Shown one piece after another: positions 24,667 through 33,315 of a stretch of DNA of 61,470 nucleotides. Position numbers and translations under genes: made by a program. Position 1 is the stretch's first letter, and each line of letters begins with the position of its first letter. Source of the stretch: an uncultured Bacteroidota bacterium (GTDB lineage Bacteria > Bacteroidota > Bacteroidia > Flavobacteriales > Flavobacteriaceae); assembly GCA_902560065.1 (NCBI GenBank), contig CACEKG010000005.1, forward strand, positions 1-61,470, read 5' to 3'. The notes below the pieces were generated by a model. It searched no databases. It saw nothing but the letters and a program-made list of their open reading frames with translations, and was not told where the DNA came from.

Positions 24667-26538
24667 TTAACTAGGCTTAATATAGTTTTTTTGTTGTTTT
24701 TTTCCTTTTTCATATTCTACTCTAACCTTTTGAACTTTTTTTGATTTAGAAACCTCAGGAACAGGAACTTCCCACCATGAATATGCATATCCATCCATTT
24801 TTCTGTCTCTTATTGTGTCAACATATACTACTGTTGTGGTATCATTATTTTTCGCTTTTTTTAATGCATTAGAAAATTCTTTAATCCCCTTTGGTTTATA
24901 TACAATAGCACCTAAACTTTCTGCATTTTTAGCTAAATCAACTGGTAAAAAATCTCCATCTAATTGACCTGTTTTAGGGTTTCTATATTTAAAATGTGTT
25001 CCAAAACCTTCACCACCAACTGAATTAGAAAGACCACCAATACTAGCATAACCTTCATTATTAATTAAAATAATTGTTATTTTATAACCTTCTTGTATTG
25101 TTGTAATTATATCTGAGGGTAACATTAAGTAACTAGCATCTCCACAAATAACATAAACCTCTCTATCTGTATCAGCCATTTTAACTCCTAACCCCCCTGG
25201 AATTTCATAACCCATACAAGAGTTCCCATATTCTAGATGAAATCCTTTTGAGTTTTTAGTTCTCCATAATTTGTGTAAATCGCCAGGGGCGCTTCCAGCA
25301 GCACAAACTATTACATCATTGTCATCTATAAATTCATTTAAAGCTCCAATATACTCAGATTGTACAGGATTATTCTCATCAACAGTTTTGTATACCTCGT
25401 CAACAATTTTATCCCATTCGATACAATGTTTTTTTATTTTATCTAAATAATCATTACTTGTGTTAAATTCCTTTAGATTATTATTTAAAAGATTAATTGT
25501 TTTTTTAGCATCTCCCTGTAGAGGAATAGCACTTTGTTTAAAAGCATCAAATTCTTTTACATTAATATTTATAAATTTTACGTCTGGATTTTGCCAAGCT
25601 GTTTTAGAAGCAGACATAAAATCACCATAACGTGTTCCAATTCCAATAACTAAATCAGCATCTTTGGCTATTAAATTTGCTCCCTTTGTACCAGTGGCAC
25701 CTAATGCTCCCAAATTCAATGGATGTTTATAATGCATAGAACCTTTTCCAGCAAAAGTTTCTGCAACAGGGATCCCTGTATTTTCAACTAAATCTTTTAA
25801 TTCATCTTCAGCTTCAGAATAAATCACGCCTCCTCCAGCTACAATCATTGGTTTTTTTGATTTTTTAATAATATCTATAGATTTCTTTAATAAAAAATTA
25901 TCTGGAGTCATTCTTGGAATATACCAAACTCTTTTTTCAAAGAATTCATTAGGAAAATCATAAGCTTCGGCTTGAACATCATGCGGCATAGCAATTGTAA
26001 CAGTTCCTGTTTCAGATGGAGAAGTTAACACTCTCATTGCCTCTAATAATGAAGATATTAATTGTTCAGGACGATTTATTCGATCCCAATATTTTGAAAT
26101 TGGCTTAAAACAGTCATTAGCCGACATATCCTGAGTATATGAATGTTCTGTTTGTTGCAATAATGGTGATGCTGATCGTTTTGAAAAAAAATCTCCAGGA
26201 ATCAATAAAACAGGTATTCTGTTAATTGTTGCTGATGCTGCTGCAGTAATCATATTTGTAGCACCAGGACCTATAGATGTTGTGCAAACAAATGTTTGCA
26301 TTCTATTCTTCATTTTTGCATAAGCAGCTGCAGTATGAACCATAGCTTGTTCATTTCTGGTTTGATAATATTTAAAATCTAAATTTTCTTTTAAAGCTTC
26401 ACCTAAACCAACAACATTACCGTGACCAAAAATTCCAAAACATCCAGCAAAAAATTTGTTTTCAATATTATCTCTTCTAACATATTGATTTTTTAAAAAC
26501 TCAATAGTTGCTTGTGCTACAGTTAATTTTTTAGTCAT
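24667..26538 (-). CDS. iolD: 3D-(3,5/4)-trihydroxycyclohexane-1,2-dione hydrolase
   Basis: A 623-residue thiamine-diphosphate enzyme that opens the inositol-derived ring to 5-deoxy-glucuronate. TPP-enzyme N-domain: HGNVVGLGEAL, the catalytic Glu in YQTRNEQAMVHTAAAYAKM near 60, and CTTSIGPGATNM near 85. IolD-specific segment: DFFSKRSASPLLQQTEHSYT. C-terminal cofactor domain: GDASYLMLPSDI with the later NNEGYASIGGLS near 480-505. Length equals the family norm. It sits between iolG and the symporter. A promoter with good -33 and -7 elements lies in the 48-bp gap upstream. Confidence 0.95.
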   Translation of the reverse strand: MTKKLTVAQATIEFLKNQYVRRDNIENKFFAGCFGIFGHGNVVGLGEALKENLDFKYYQTRNEQAMVHTAAAYAKMKNRMQTFVCTTSIGPGATNMITAAASATINRIPVLLIPGDFFSKRSASPLLQQTEHSYTQDMSANDCFKPISKYWDRINRPEQLISSLLEAMRVLTSPSETGTVTIAMPHDVQAEAYDFPNEFFEKRVWYIPRMTPDNFLLKKSIDIIKKSKKPMIVAGGGVIYSEAEDELKDLVENTGIPVAETFAGKGSMHYKHPLNLGALGATGTKGANLIAKDADLVIGIGTRYGDFMSASKTAWQNPDVKFININVKEFDAFKQSAIPLQGDAKKTINLLNNNLKEFNTSNDYLDKIKKHCIEWDKIVDEVYKTVDENNPVQSEYIGALNEFIDDNDVIVCAAGSAPGDLHKLWRTKNSKGFHLEYGNSCMGYEIPGGLGVKMADTDREVYVICGDASYLMLPSDIITTIQEGYKITIILINNEGYASIGGLSNSVGGEGFGTHFKYRNPKTGQLDGDFLPVDLAKNAESLGAIVYKPKGIKEFSNALKKAKNNDTTTVVYVDTIRDRKMDGYAYSWWEVPVPEVSKSKKVQKVRVEYEKGKKQQKNYIKPS

Positions 26539-26555
26539 AATTTATTTTATTTATT

Positions 26556-26584
26556 CAAATATATCTATTCTGTTTATAAATCAA
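26556..26584 (-). promoter_or_regulatory. Bacteroidota promoter in front of iolD
   Basis: On the minus strand TTG (26584-26582) is followed after 18 nt by TATATTTG (26563-26556), a full match to the TTG-N17-23-TAnnTTTG consensus. It lies in the gap between iolG and iolD, overlapping the iolG stop region, and gives iolD and the symporter their own start, about 14 nt before ATG 26538. Confidence 0.65.
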
Positions 26585-26586
26585 TC

Positions 26587-27615
26587 TTATGGCATAATAT
26601 CCTTTATCTCAACTATCCCTTTAGTTTTAAATGACTCAGTCATTGCACAAGTAACAATTGTAGCTTTTGTTGCATTTTCAAGGTTGCATTCAGGCTGTTT
26701 CCCTTCCAAAACAGAATTAACAAAATCCTGAACTTGAATTAAAAAAGAATCTTTAAAACGATCATAGAAAGTTTCGTTACACTCATTTCTAACTCCATGC
26801 TTATCCGAAATTTGCACACGATTTTTTGATGGAGGGTTGCCAACTGTCAGTTTGCCCTGAGTTCCAATTATTTCTGTAAAAGTATCATGACCATAAGATG
26901 ATGTTCTTGAAGCTCCTAATAAAGCCATTGACCCATCTTCAAATTCACAAAAAACAAAGGTGTTGTCTGCGTCACCTAAATCTCCGAACTCTTTAAATCT
27001 ATATGCACCTCCTTGAGACCAGAGTCTTTTAACTTCACTTCCAATATACCATCTAGCTAAATCAACATCATGAACATTGAAATCATGAAAAACACCTCCA
27101 CTAGTTTTAACAAAACTTACCTGAAACGGTGCCCAAATGTCTTTATCAACAGTTTGTGATCTAACAAAAAAAGGTTTCCCTACTTTATTTTCAATAATTG
27201 TTTTTTTTGCATCAACATAACTGGGATCATATCTCCTATTGAAACCAATCATAACAATTAAATTTGAATGTTTTTTTGCTTCCTCCTCTACTTTTAAACA
27301 GTTTTCTATGTCAATTGACAAAGGTTTTTCACAAAAGACATGTAATCCAGACTCCATAGCTTTCACAATGTGTTCAGCATGAGAATCGGTTGAAGTAATT
27401 ATTACAACAGCATCCATATTTGGATGCTCTAACATACTTTCATAATTTGAATATGTATCACTTACTTCTAATTCTTTTTTTGCATAAGCTAATTCTTCTT
27501 CTACTAAACTACATACAGCAACTAAATTTGCATTTGGAATTTTAAATTGAATATTTTTTCCATACTCCTTTCCCAACCTTCCAAGTCCAGCAAGTCCAAT
27601 ATTTAGCTTTTTCAT
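26587..27615 (-). CDS. iolG: Inositol 2-dehydrogenase (Gfo/Idh/MocA family)
   Basis: A 342-residue cytoplasmic NAD-dependent dehydrogenase. Rossmann GLAGLGRLGKEYGKNI at 7-22, CEKPLSIDIENC near 94 (catalytic Lys), GFNRRYDPSYVDAKK near 123-137 (IolG-type), and the active-site GGVFHDFNVHDVDLARWYIG near 172-191 with the Asp and His of the D-x3-H motif. It oxidises myo-inositol to 2-keto-myo-inositol. Unlike the oxidoreductase at 3954 it has no export signal. It follows iolB by 8 bp in an iolE-iolB-iolG order. Confidence 0.92.
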   Translation of the reverse strand: MKKLNIGLAGLGRLGKEYGKNIQFKIPNANLVAVCSLVEEELAYAKKELEVSDTYSNYESMLEHPNMDAVVIITSTDSHAEHIVKAMESGLHVFCEKPLSIDIENCLKVEEEAKKHSNLIVMIGFNRRYDPSYVDAKKTIIENKVGKPFFVRSQTVDKDIWAPFQVSFVKTSGGVFHDFNVHDVDLARWYIGSEVKRLWSQGGAYRFKEFGDLGDADNTFVFCEFEDGSMALLGASRTSSYGHDTFTEIIGTQGKLTVGNPPSKNRVQISDKHGVRNECNETFYDRFKDSFLIQVQDFVNSVLEGKQPECNLENATKATIVTCAMTESFKTKGIVEIKDIMP

Positions 27616-27623
27616 TTACTTTA

Positions 27624-28469
27624 TTACTTAAAATTTTTTATCATATCTTTTATTCCAGGGATCACCTCTAATTGATAAGCATGTGAAGGTTGAAAGAATT
27701 GCACAAGGGAACGATGGGTTTTTCCAACAATAATGGTAAAATAATACATTTGATAGCCAGGAGCAGCAACTGATGGATGATATCCTTTATCAATTAAAAT
27801 AGTACTTTGATCTTTTACATGGTATATGGGGCCATAACTTTCATCATGAGGATATAAAAATTGTGCACCAAAACCATTAGATGGATTAAATCTAAATTGA
27901 TATACTTCTTCAAATTTTGTCTCTTTTGGGAGTCTGTCGGCATCATGTTTATGAGGAGGAAACCCTGACCAACCTCCTGCGCCAACAGTAAAGAGTTCAC
28001 TAACTAATAACCTACCAGAACGATCTTCTCCATTTTTACCTAAAATATGATAAATTTTTCTATGTGTTTTAGTTTCATCACTTCCATATTGAACTTTTTG
28101 AACCTCGTTTTGATCAATTTTAAATGGAGAATATTTTTTTTCTATTTTACCTCCTGCTATATATATTTCAGCGCCACTATCACTTTTAGCATTAAAACTC
28201 ACGTTACTTTCTTTTCCTGCATAAACTCCTTCAGGCTTGCCCTCCCACAAACTAAGTCTTTTACCAATATTTGAAAATTTTTCATTATCAACAATAACAT
28301 CTATAACTCCTGATACAACAGCTATAATAGTTTCATGGTCTTTAAGTAAATAACTATAAGATTCTCCTTTATTTAATTTTATATGATTAAAATAAACAAG
28401 AGGGACTATATTATTATCTATATCAACTATAGGTTTATTTTTATTATCATAAGCCTCAATATGATGCAT
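27624..28469 (-). CDS. iolB: 5-deoxy-glucuronate isomerase
   Basis: A 281-residue bicupin that isomerises 5-deoxy-glucuronate to 5-dehydro-2-deoxy-gluconate. The family metal-binding cupin motif is visible as GAGGWSGFPPHKHD near residue 168-181 with the following EEVYQFRF (His, His, Glu ligands), and KGYHPSVAAPGYQMYYF near 228-244. Length matches the family. It is embedded between iolE (3 bp) and iolG (8 bp), which makes the assignment secure. Cytoplasmic. Confidence 0.95.
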   Translation of the reverse strand: MHHIEAYDNKNKPIVDIDNNIVPLVYFNHIKLNKGESYSYLLKDHETIIAVVSGVIDVIVDNEKFSNIGKRLSLWEGKPEGVYAGKESNVSFNAKSDSGAEIYIAGGKIEKKYSPFKIDQNEVQKVQYGSDETKTHRKIYHILGKNGEDRSGRLLVSELFTVGAGGWSGFPPHKHDADRLPKETKFEEVYQFRFNPSNGFGAQFLYPHDESYGPIYHVKDQSTILIDKGYHPSVAAPGYQMYYFTIIVGKTHRSLVQFFQPSHAYQLEVIPGIKDMIKNFK

Positions 28470-28472
28470 ATA

Positions 28473-29357
28473 TTAAAAATTTAATTCTTTAGTTAGATAT
28501 TCATATCCTTTCTTTGCGTATTCAAAAGGATTTGCTTTATATGGATCTTGTTCAGCTTCAACAACTAACCACCCTTTATAATTACTTTCATGAACTGCCT
28601 TTGCAATGGGCTTCATATCTAAATCTCCATCTCCTGGTACTGTAAACATTCCTAATTTAACTCCTTCTAGAAAACTTAAATTTTCATTAAATACCTTTTG
28701 TTTTATTAACTCTCTAACATCTTTAAAATGTATATGAGAGGTTCTGTCTATGTACTTTTGAATTGCATTTAAAGGGTTATCTCCTGCCATGTAAAAGTGA
28801 CCGCAATCATAATTTAGATTTACATATTTTTCATTTGTTTCATTTAATAACCTGTCTACTTCTGACATTGTCTCTATCATAGTACCCATATGATGATGAT
28901 AAGACAATTTAATACCAAATTCATTAAGTGAAATTTTACCTAATTCATTTAATCCTTCAGTTAATTTTTTCCAATTTTCTTTAGTTCCAGGCTTTCTGTT
29001 TGATAGAGGGATATTATATTGTCCGTGAATAGAATTACCTACCTCAGCACCACCAATAACTTTTGCATCAAAATAATTTAAAAAATCAATCTGATTAATA
29101 AAATTGTCTTTTACTTCCTTGAAAGTCTTGGTAGAAAATTCATAACTAAACCATTGATTACATATGGTTATTCCTCTTAAATTTAACTTTTCTTTTAAAA
29201 GAAATCTGTCATTAACAGGATATTTAGTTCCAACTTCACAACCTTTATAACCAGCCAGCGCCATTTCACTTATACATTGTTCAAAAGAAATATCTCCTCC
29301 AAGTTCAGGCATGTCGTCATTTGTCCAATTAATAGGAGCTATTCCTAATTTTATCAT
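28473..29357 (-). CDS. iolE: Myo-inosose-2 dehydratase
   Basis: A 294-residue xylose-isomerase-like TIM barrel that dehydrates 2-keto-myo-inositol. IolE marks: GIAPINWTNDDMPELGG at 4-20, EVGTKYP near 40, KLSYHHHMGTMIET near 145-158 (His ligands), YDCGHFYMAGD near 180, HIHFKD and a C-terminal VVEAEQDP (Glu ligand). It is the first gene of the iol group, with a TATATTTG element 69 bp upstream at 29426-29433. The operon order is iolE-iolB-iolG-iolD-symporter; iolC, iolJ and iolA are not in the window. Confidence 0.95.
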   Translation of the reverse strand: MIKLGIAPINWTNDDMPELGGDISFEQCISEMALAGYKGCEVGTKYPVNDRFLLKEKLNLRGITICNQWFSYEFSTKTFKEVKDNFINQIDFLNYFDAKVIGGAEVGNSIHGQYNIPLSNRKPGTKENWKKLTEGLNELGKISLNEFGIKLSYHHHMGTMIETMSEVDRLLNETNEKYVNLNYDCGHFYMAGDNPLNAIQKYIDRTSHIHFKDVRELIKQKVFNENLSFLEGVKLGMFTVPGDGDLDMKPIAKAVHESNYKGWLVVEAEQDPYKANPFEYAKKGYEYLTKELNF

Positions 29358-29425
29358 TTTTAATTAATTATTTATGCAATTACTAGTCATAAGGTTTTAC
29401 AATCTTAAATATAACACCCCTGAAT

Positions 29426-29433
29426 CAAATATA
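29426..29433 (-). promoter_or_regulatory. -7 element for the iol operon
   Basis: TATATTTG on the minus strand, 69 nt upstream of the iolE ATG. It is back to back with an identical element on the plus strand at 29442-29449, so the two promoters probably share or compete for the same upstream DNA. No -33 TTG is obvious. Confidence 0.5.
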
Positions 29434-29441
29434 AATTATTT

Positions 29442-29449
29442 TATATTTG
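29442..29449 (+). promoter_or_regulatory. -7 element for the plug-domain gene
   Basis: TATATTTG on the plus strand, 24 nt before the ATG at 29474. It diverges from the iol element at 29426-29433 with only 8 bp between them. Confidence 0.5.
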
Positions 29450-29473
29450 TTTTAATCATAAACTTTCTTCATC

Positions 29474-29974
29474 ATGAAATGTAAATTATTTTTTTCATTA
29501 TTATTCATATCAATTTCAATATCAGCTCAAAATAATATTGAAATAAATTTGAGTAAAAAACAGCTCAGAGAGATAAAAAAAATTGAAAAATTTAAACTAA
29601 TGGGATTAAATAATTACGGAATAGATGTTAATGCAAATGATTGGGTATCAGCTCTCCGATATTATCTAATTGGTAAAACTGTTTCAAACAATAATGGAAT
29701 TCCTATTTTAGTTCCAGTCTCAACTTTTGGAAATAAATACCTAATAGAGGGAAAAAATGTTAGTGGATCTCCTATTAGAAACTATGAAAACACAAATATT
29801 GATTTCAGAGAACCTTTATGGGTTATCGATGGTGTTCCAATTGGTAATGCTGCGCCTAAAGGGGTTCAACCTTTATCAAGAAACATTATAAATGTAAATG
29901 TTTTGAAGCATTCTAAAGCCGCTAAATATGGATCTAGAGGAGCATTCGGTGTTATTGAAATTACAACCAAGTAG
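29474..29974 (+). CDS. Stand-alone TonB-receptor plug-like exported protein
   Basis: A 166-residue protein with a signal peptide (MKCKLFFSLLFISISISAQ). After a Lys-rich helical stretch (about 25-45), its C-terminal half matches the plug of SusC/RagA-type receptors: PLWVIDGVPIGN near 118, INVNVLKHSKAAKYGSRGAFGVIEITTK at the end. The carboxy end stops exactly where a receptor's beta-barrel would begin. It is not a truncated receptor by frameshift: the stop follows ITTK cleanly and the next gene is unrelated. Such orphan plug proteins occur in Flavobacteriia; function is unknown. The promoter element at 29442-29449 fits. Confidence 0.7.
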   Translation: MKCKLFFSLLFISISISAQNNIEINLSKKQLREIKKIEKFKLMGLNNYGIDVNANDWVSALRYYLIGKTVSNNNGIPILVPVSTFGNKYLIEGKNVSGSPIRNYENTNIDFREPLWVIDGVPIGNAAPKGVQPLSRNIINVNVLKHSKAAKYGSRGAFGVIEITTK

Positions 29975-30014
29975 AAATAGTTTGCTTTACTCCTAATTTA
30001 ATAGATTAAATTTT

Positions 30015-30200
30015 ATGATAAATTTTATTAAAAAACTATTCTTTTATTTTCTATTATTTACCGGAATTATTCTTTCTACATCCCATTTGGGGGATAATTA
30101 TTTTGGAATAAATGACGAAGAAGGATATTTATTAACTATTGGAGTAGTTTGTTTAACAGCCTTTATTTTAGAATATTTAATTCCGACATTAAAAAAATAA
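30015..30200 (+). CDS. Small two-helix membrane protein
   Basis: A 61-residue protein with two hydrophobic segments (about residues 6-23 and 38-56) joined by a short polar loop GDNYFGINDEEG, and a basic end PTLKK. No family is recognised. It lies 40 bp after the plug-domain gene on the same strand and ends next to the terminator of the convergent tRNA-Ser. Coding status is likely from the consistent hydrophobic pattern and ATG start, but a homology search would settle it. Confidence 0.55.
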   Translation: MINFIKKLFFYFLLFTGIILSTSHLGDNYFGINDEEGYLLTIGVVCLTAFILEYLIPTLKK

Positions 30201-30220
30201 ATCCCTAATATTTATAGGGG
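30191..30220 (-). terminator. Rho-independent terminator of tRNA-Ser
   Basis: Minus strand: CCCTA and TAGGG form a 5-bp stem around a 7-nt loop (TAAATAT), then ATTTATTTTTTT. It starts 17 nt after the tRNA 3' end and overlaps the 3' end of the plus-strand 61-residue gene by 10 bp. The sequence closely resembles the tRNA-Arg terminator at 5355-5384. Confidence 0.75.
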
Positions 30221-30236
30221 TTTAGGGGTATAGTTG

Positions 30237-30320
30237 CGGAGAGACTGGGATTCGAACCCAGGCAACGCTTACACGTTGACAGATTAGCAATCTGCTCCAT
30301 TACCACTCTGGCACCTCTCC
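30237..30320 (-). tRNA. tRNA-Ser (anticodon GCT)
   Basis: The minus strand gives an 84-nt class II tRNA. Acceptor GGAGAGG pairs with TCTCTCC (one G-U pair), D arm CCAGAGTGG, anticodon loop TTGCTAA with anticodon GCT, a long variable arm (CAACGTGTAAGCGTTG folds on itself), and T arm GGTTCGAATCC. The discriminator is G as expected for serine, and CCA is not encoded. Confidence 0.95.
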
Positions 30321-30381
30321 TATTAAAATTAATCGATCAAAAATAGAGGTTAGTTTAAAACTAAACAATCATTTTTACAAA

Positions 30382-32430
30382 TTATTCTGGATATTCAATT
30401 CTAAGTTGATATATATTAACCAACTTTTTAAATAAAATATTTTTAACTATTTCAATTTCCTTTAAAGTAATGTCAGATGAATCAAATTGATTTTCATTCA
30501 TTTTATCAGATACAATCTTATTAACAAATTCTTCTAATTGCTCAGCACTAGGGTTTTTTAAACTTTTCGATGCAGCCTCAACAGAGTCTGCCATCATTAA
30601 TATAGCTGTCTCTTTAGAAAAAGGTTTAGGGCCTGGATACTGAAAATCTTCTTTTAAATAATCATCATTTTTTAACTCTTCATTTTTTTTATAAAAATAA
30701 TAAACCAATGAGGTTCCATGATGTGTTTTAATAAAATCTATAATTCTTTCAGGTAAATTATTTTTTTTGGCTATTATTACCCCATCTTCAACGTGATCAA
30801 TTATAAGTTTAGCACTATTTATCGGGGAAAGATCTTCATGAACAGATTTATTACCACTAAGGTTTTCAGTGTAATAATTTGGGTGTTTTAATTTTCCTAT
30901 ATCATGATATAGTGCTCCTACTCTAATTAATAATGTATTTGCATTTATTTCGTTAGCAGCGGCTTCTGCCAAATTTGCAACCTGCAATGAATGGTGAAAT
31001 GTTCCAGGGGCTTTATCTGATAGTTCTTTCAATAAAGGAGAATTAGTATCAGTTAACTCAAGTAGAGAAACATCTGAAACTAAACCAAATACTTTTTCAT
31101 AAATATAAATTAATGGAAGAACAAAAAGTATAAATAATCCATTTAAAATAAATAATCCAACAACAATTAACTCTAATCCCTTAAAATTTCCTTCTTGAAT
31201 AACAGAAAAAGAAAAATAAGCAAGAAAATAAACTAAAAGAATTTGAGATACTGCTATAAAAATATTTGCTCTTCTATAAAACTGAGTTATAGATTGAGTT
31301 GCAATAATTCCTGCTATCATTTGCAAGAAAATAAACTCAAAACTGTTTGGAACGATAAACCCTATAGATAAAACAATTATGAGATGAATAAACAAAGCTA
31401 GCCTTGTATCAAAGAATACCTTAATAACTAATGGAGTGATACATATAGGAACTGCATAGATAAATTTTGGATTATATTTTAAAATTATTGTAGATAAAAC
31501 AACCATTAATAAAATATTGAAAAAAATAAAAGTTAATTTTCTATTATCATTATAAATATCTAGTCTGTATTTATTTAGAAACATAATTAAAAGAAAGAAA
31601 ATTAAAAACATTAAAATCGAATATCCAAAAACAATTGAATTTGAAGAACTTGAATCTACTTCCCTTGTAAGAAATTCCATTCTTAGAGAATTTAGGATAT
31701 TAATTTGCTCATCATCAACAACCTCTCCTTGAGCAATAATTAATTCTCCTTTTCGAATAACACCTCTTGATAAGGAAATTTGATCTAACAAGCTTTTCTG
31801 TGCTTCAAGATTAAACTTTTCATCATAAAAAACATTAGGAACAATTAGGTCAAAAAACAAATCATTAAAGGATTCTTTATACCTTATGTATGGCTTTAAT
31901 TTTATTTTTTTGGATAAATAACTGAATAAACTTGCTGGATCAAATAATTGCTCTATTGAAATTGGAATTTCAATATTATCATCAATTAAAAATATTTGGT
32001 TAATATCAGGCTTCAATTCATTTGAAGATATAACCCCATAATTGTATATGTCTTCTAAAATAGACTTGCCATATAGAAAAAGACTATCATATAGCTTTTC
32101 ATTTTTTAAATCAGAAAAATATTCAATTGTTTTAGTATTATAATCTTCAAGAACTTTTGTTTTAATTGTATTGTCTATTCTGTAGTATGGATTAAAACTT
32201 TCAAGTATATTTTGTTTATCATCATTTAATTCTTTATCCGATTTTAAAATCGAGAAATCAAAAGGGGCAAAATATGTTGCGTATTGCCATACTTTACCTT
32301 TTTGGAATTCATACTTAAATTTACCTTCCCTTGGAAATAAATAAACTATAATAAAAGAACTTAGAAAAATCAGAAAGATTTTGTAAGCAATTGATTTGTG
32401 TTTAATAAAAAAATTAAAAATTTTAACCAC
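30382..32430 (-). CDS. pgpH: PgpH-type 7TM-HD phosphodiesterase (cyclic di-AMP hydrolase family)
   Basis: A 682-residue integral membrane HD protein. One N-terminal membrane segment (about 13-32), an extracytoplasmic 7TMR-HDED-like domain (about 35-255), seven membrane helices (about 265-455), then a cytoplasmic HD domain: TFHHSLQVANLAEAA near 478, LYHDIGKLKHP near 510 (HD pair), SAKLIIDHV, TKHHGT-type KTHHGTSLVYYF near 570 and MMADSVEAASKS near 612. This is the c-di-AMP phosphodiesterase architecture known from Listeria PgpH. It controls a second messenger tied to osmotic and wall balance. A TAGATTTG element lies 17 nt upstream of the ATG. Confidence 0.92.
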   Translation of the reverse strand: MVKIFNFFIKHKSIAYKIFLIFLSSFIIVYLFPREGKFKYEFQKGKVWQYATYFAPFDFSILKSDKELNDDKQNILESFNPYYRIDNTIKTKVLEDYNTKTIEYFSDLKNEKLYDSLFLYGKSILEDIYNYGVISSNELKPDINQIFLIDDNIEIPISIEQLFDPASLFSYLSKKIKLKPYIRYKESFNDLFFDLIVPNVFYDEKFNLEAQKSLLDQISLSRGVIRKGELIIAQGEVVDDEQINILNSLRMEFLTREVDSSSSNSIVFGYSILMFLIFFLLIMFLNKYRLDIYNDNRKLTFIFFNILLMVVLSTIILKYNPKFIYAVPICITPLVIKVFFDTRLALFIHLIIVLSIGFIVPNSFEFIFLQMIAGIIATQSITQFYRRANIFIAVSQILLVYFLAYFSFSVIQEGNFKGLELIVVGLFILNGLFILFVLPLIYIYEKVFGLVSDVSLLELTDTNSPLLKELSDKAPGTFHHSLQVANLAEAAANEINANTLLIRVGALYHDIGKLKHPNYYTENLSGNKSVHEDLSPINSAKLIIDHVEDGVIIAKKNNLPERIIDFIKTHHGTSLVYYFYKKNEELKNDDYLKEDFQYPGPKPFSKETAILMMADSVEAASKSLKNPSAEQLEEFVNKIVSDKMNENQFDSSDITLKEIEIVKNILFKKLVNIYQLRIEYPE

Positions 32431-32446
32431 TTCTAAATAATTAGTT

Positions 32447-32454
32447 CAAATCTA
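32447..32454 (-). promoter_or_regulatory. -7 element for pgpH
   Basis: TAGATTTG on the minus strand, 16 nt upstream of the pgpH ATG, in the 129-bp divergent gap. No -33 at good spacing is seen. Confidence 0.45.
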
Positions 32455-32517
32455 ATAAATCTTATTATACAATTCTAAGATTCAACATAGGCGTAAAAAA
32501 TTATAGATTGAAATTGT

Positions 32518-32525
32518 TATTTTTG
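32518..32525 (+). promoter_or_regulatory. -7 element for the NlpC/P60 gene
   Basis: TATTTTTG on the plus strand fits TAnnTTTG and lies 34 nt before the ATG at 32560. It diverges from the pgpH element in the same gap. Confidence 0.4.
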
Positions 32526-32559
32526 TTTAAGCTAATTTTATTAGCTTTATTTACTAATA

Positions 32560-33315
32560 ATGTTTGGCATTTGTAACTTAAGCAGCATTCCTGTAAGAAA
32601 AAATGGAGATGATAAAAGTGAAATGATTTCTCAACTTCTCTATGGTGATCTATATGAAGTAATTGAAAAAAAGGAAAAATGGGTTTTAATAAAAATTAAT
32701 TTTGATGACTATAAAGGATGGATTGATTATAAACAATTTTCAGAAATTGAATCAGAAAATCATTTTAATGAACTAATAAAAAATAAAGCTTACTCTTTAG
32801 ACCTTATAAATTTCGTTGAGACTTACAATAAAGAATTAATCCCTATTTTATTAGGTAGTAATATAGGAGTGTCTGAGTATATAAAACATACTTTTGATGG
32901 TGAATTTTCAAACAAAATTAGAAACAGAAAACAATTAATTGAAACTGCAAAACTTTATTTGAATGCTCCTTATTTATGGGGAGGAAAAACTCCTTTTGGA
33001 ATTGATTGTTCAGGTTTATCTCAAATGGTTTATAAAATTAATGGCTATAAAATTCCAAGGGATGCTAAAGATCAAGTTAATTTTGGAGCAGACCTAGGTT
33101 TTATTGAAGAAAGTAAAGAAGGAGATTTGGCTTTCTTTGATAATGATGAAGGAGAAATAATTCATGTAGGAATATTATTAAAAAACAACTACATAATCCA
33201 TGCCAGCGGATATGTTAAAATTGATAGAATCGATCAAACTGGAATTTATGATTTAAACAAAAAAAAACATACTCATAAACTAAGAACAATAAAAAATATA
33301 ATTGATAATATTTAA
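32560..33315 (+). CDS. NlpC/P60 family cell-wall hydrolase with N-terminal SH3 domain
   Basis: A 251-residue protein. An SH3b-like domain occupies about residues 4-65 (SSIPVRKNGDDKSEMISQLL, WVLIKINFDDYKGWID) and an NlpC/P60 papain-like domain the last 130 residues. The catalytic triad is visible: Cys in GIDCSGLSQ near 150, His in HVGILL near 206 and the third polar residue in YIIHASG near 218. The GGKTPFG before the Cys is typical. The family cleaves peptide stems in peptidoglycan (gamma-D-Glu to diaminopimelate). No classical signal peptide is seen, so it may be cytoplasmic, acting on recycled muropeptides. Confidence 0.88.
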   Translation: MFGICNLSSIPVRKNGDDKSEMISQLLYGDLYEVIEKKEKWVLIKINFDDYKGWIDYKQFSEIESENHFNELIKNKAYSLDLINFVETYNKELIPILLGSNIGVSEYIKHTFDGEFSNKIRNRKQLIETAKLYLNAPYLWGGKTPFGIDCSGLSQMVYKINGYKIPRDAKDQVNFGADLGFIEESKEGDLAFFDNDEGEIIHVGILLKNNYIIHASGYVKIDRIDQTGIYDLNKKKHTHKLRTIKNIIDNI

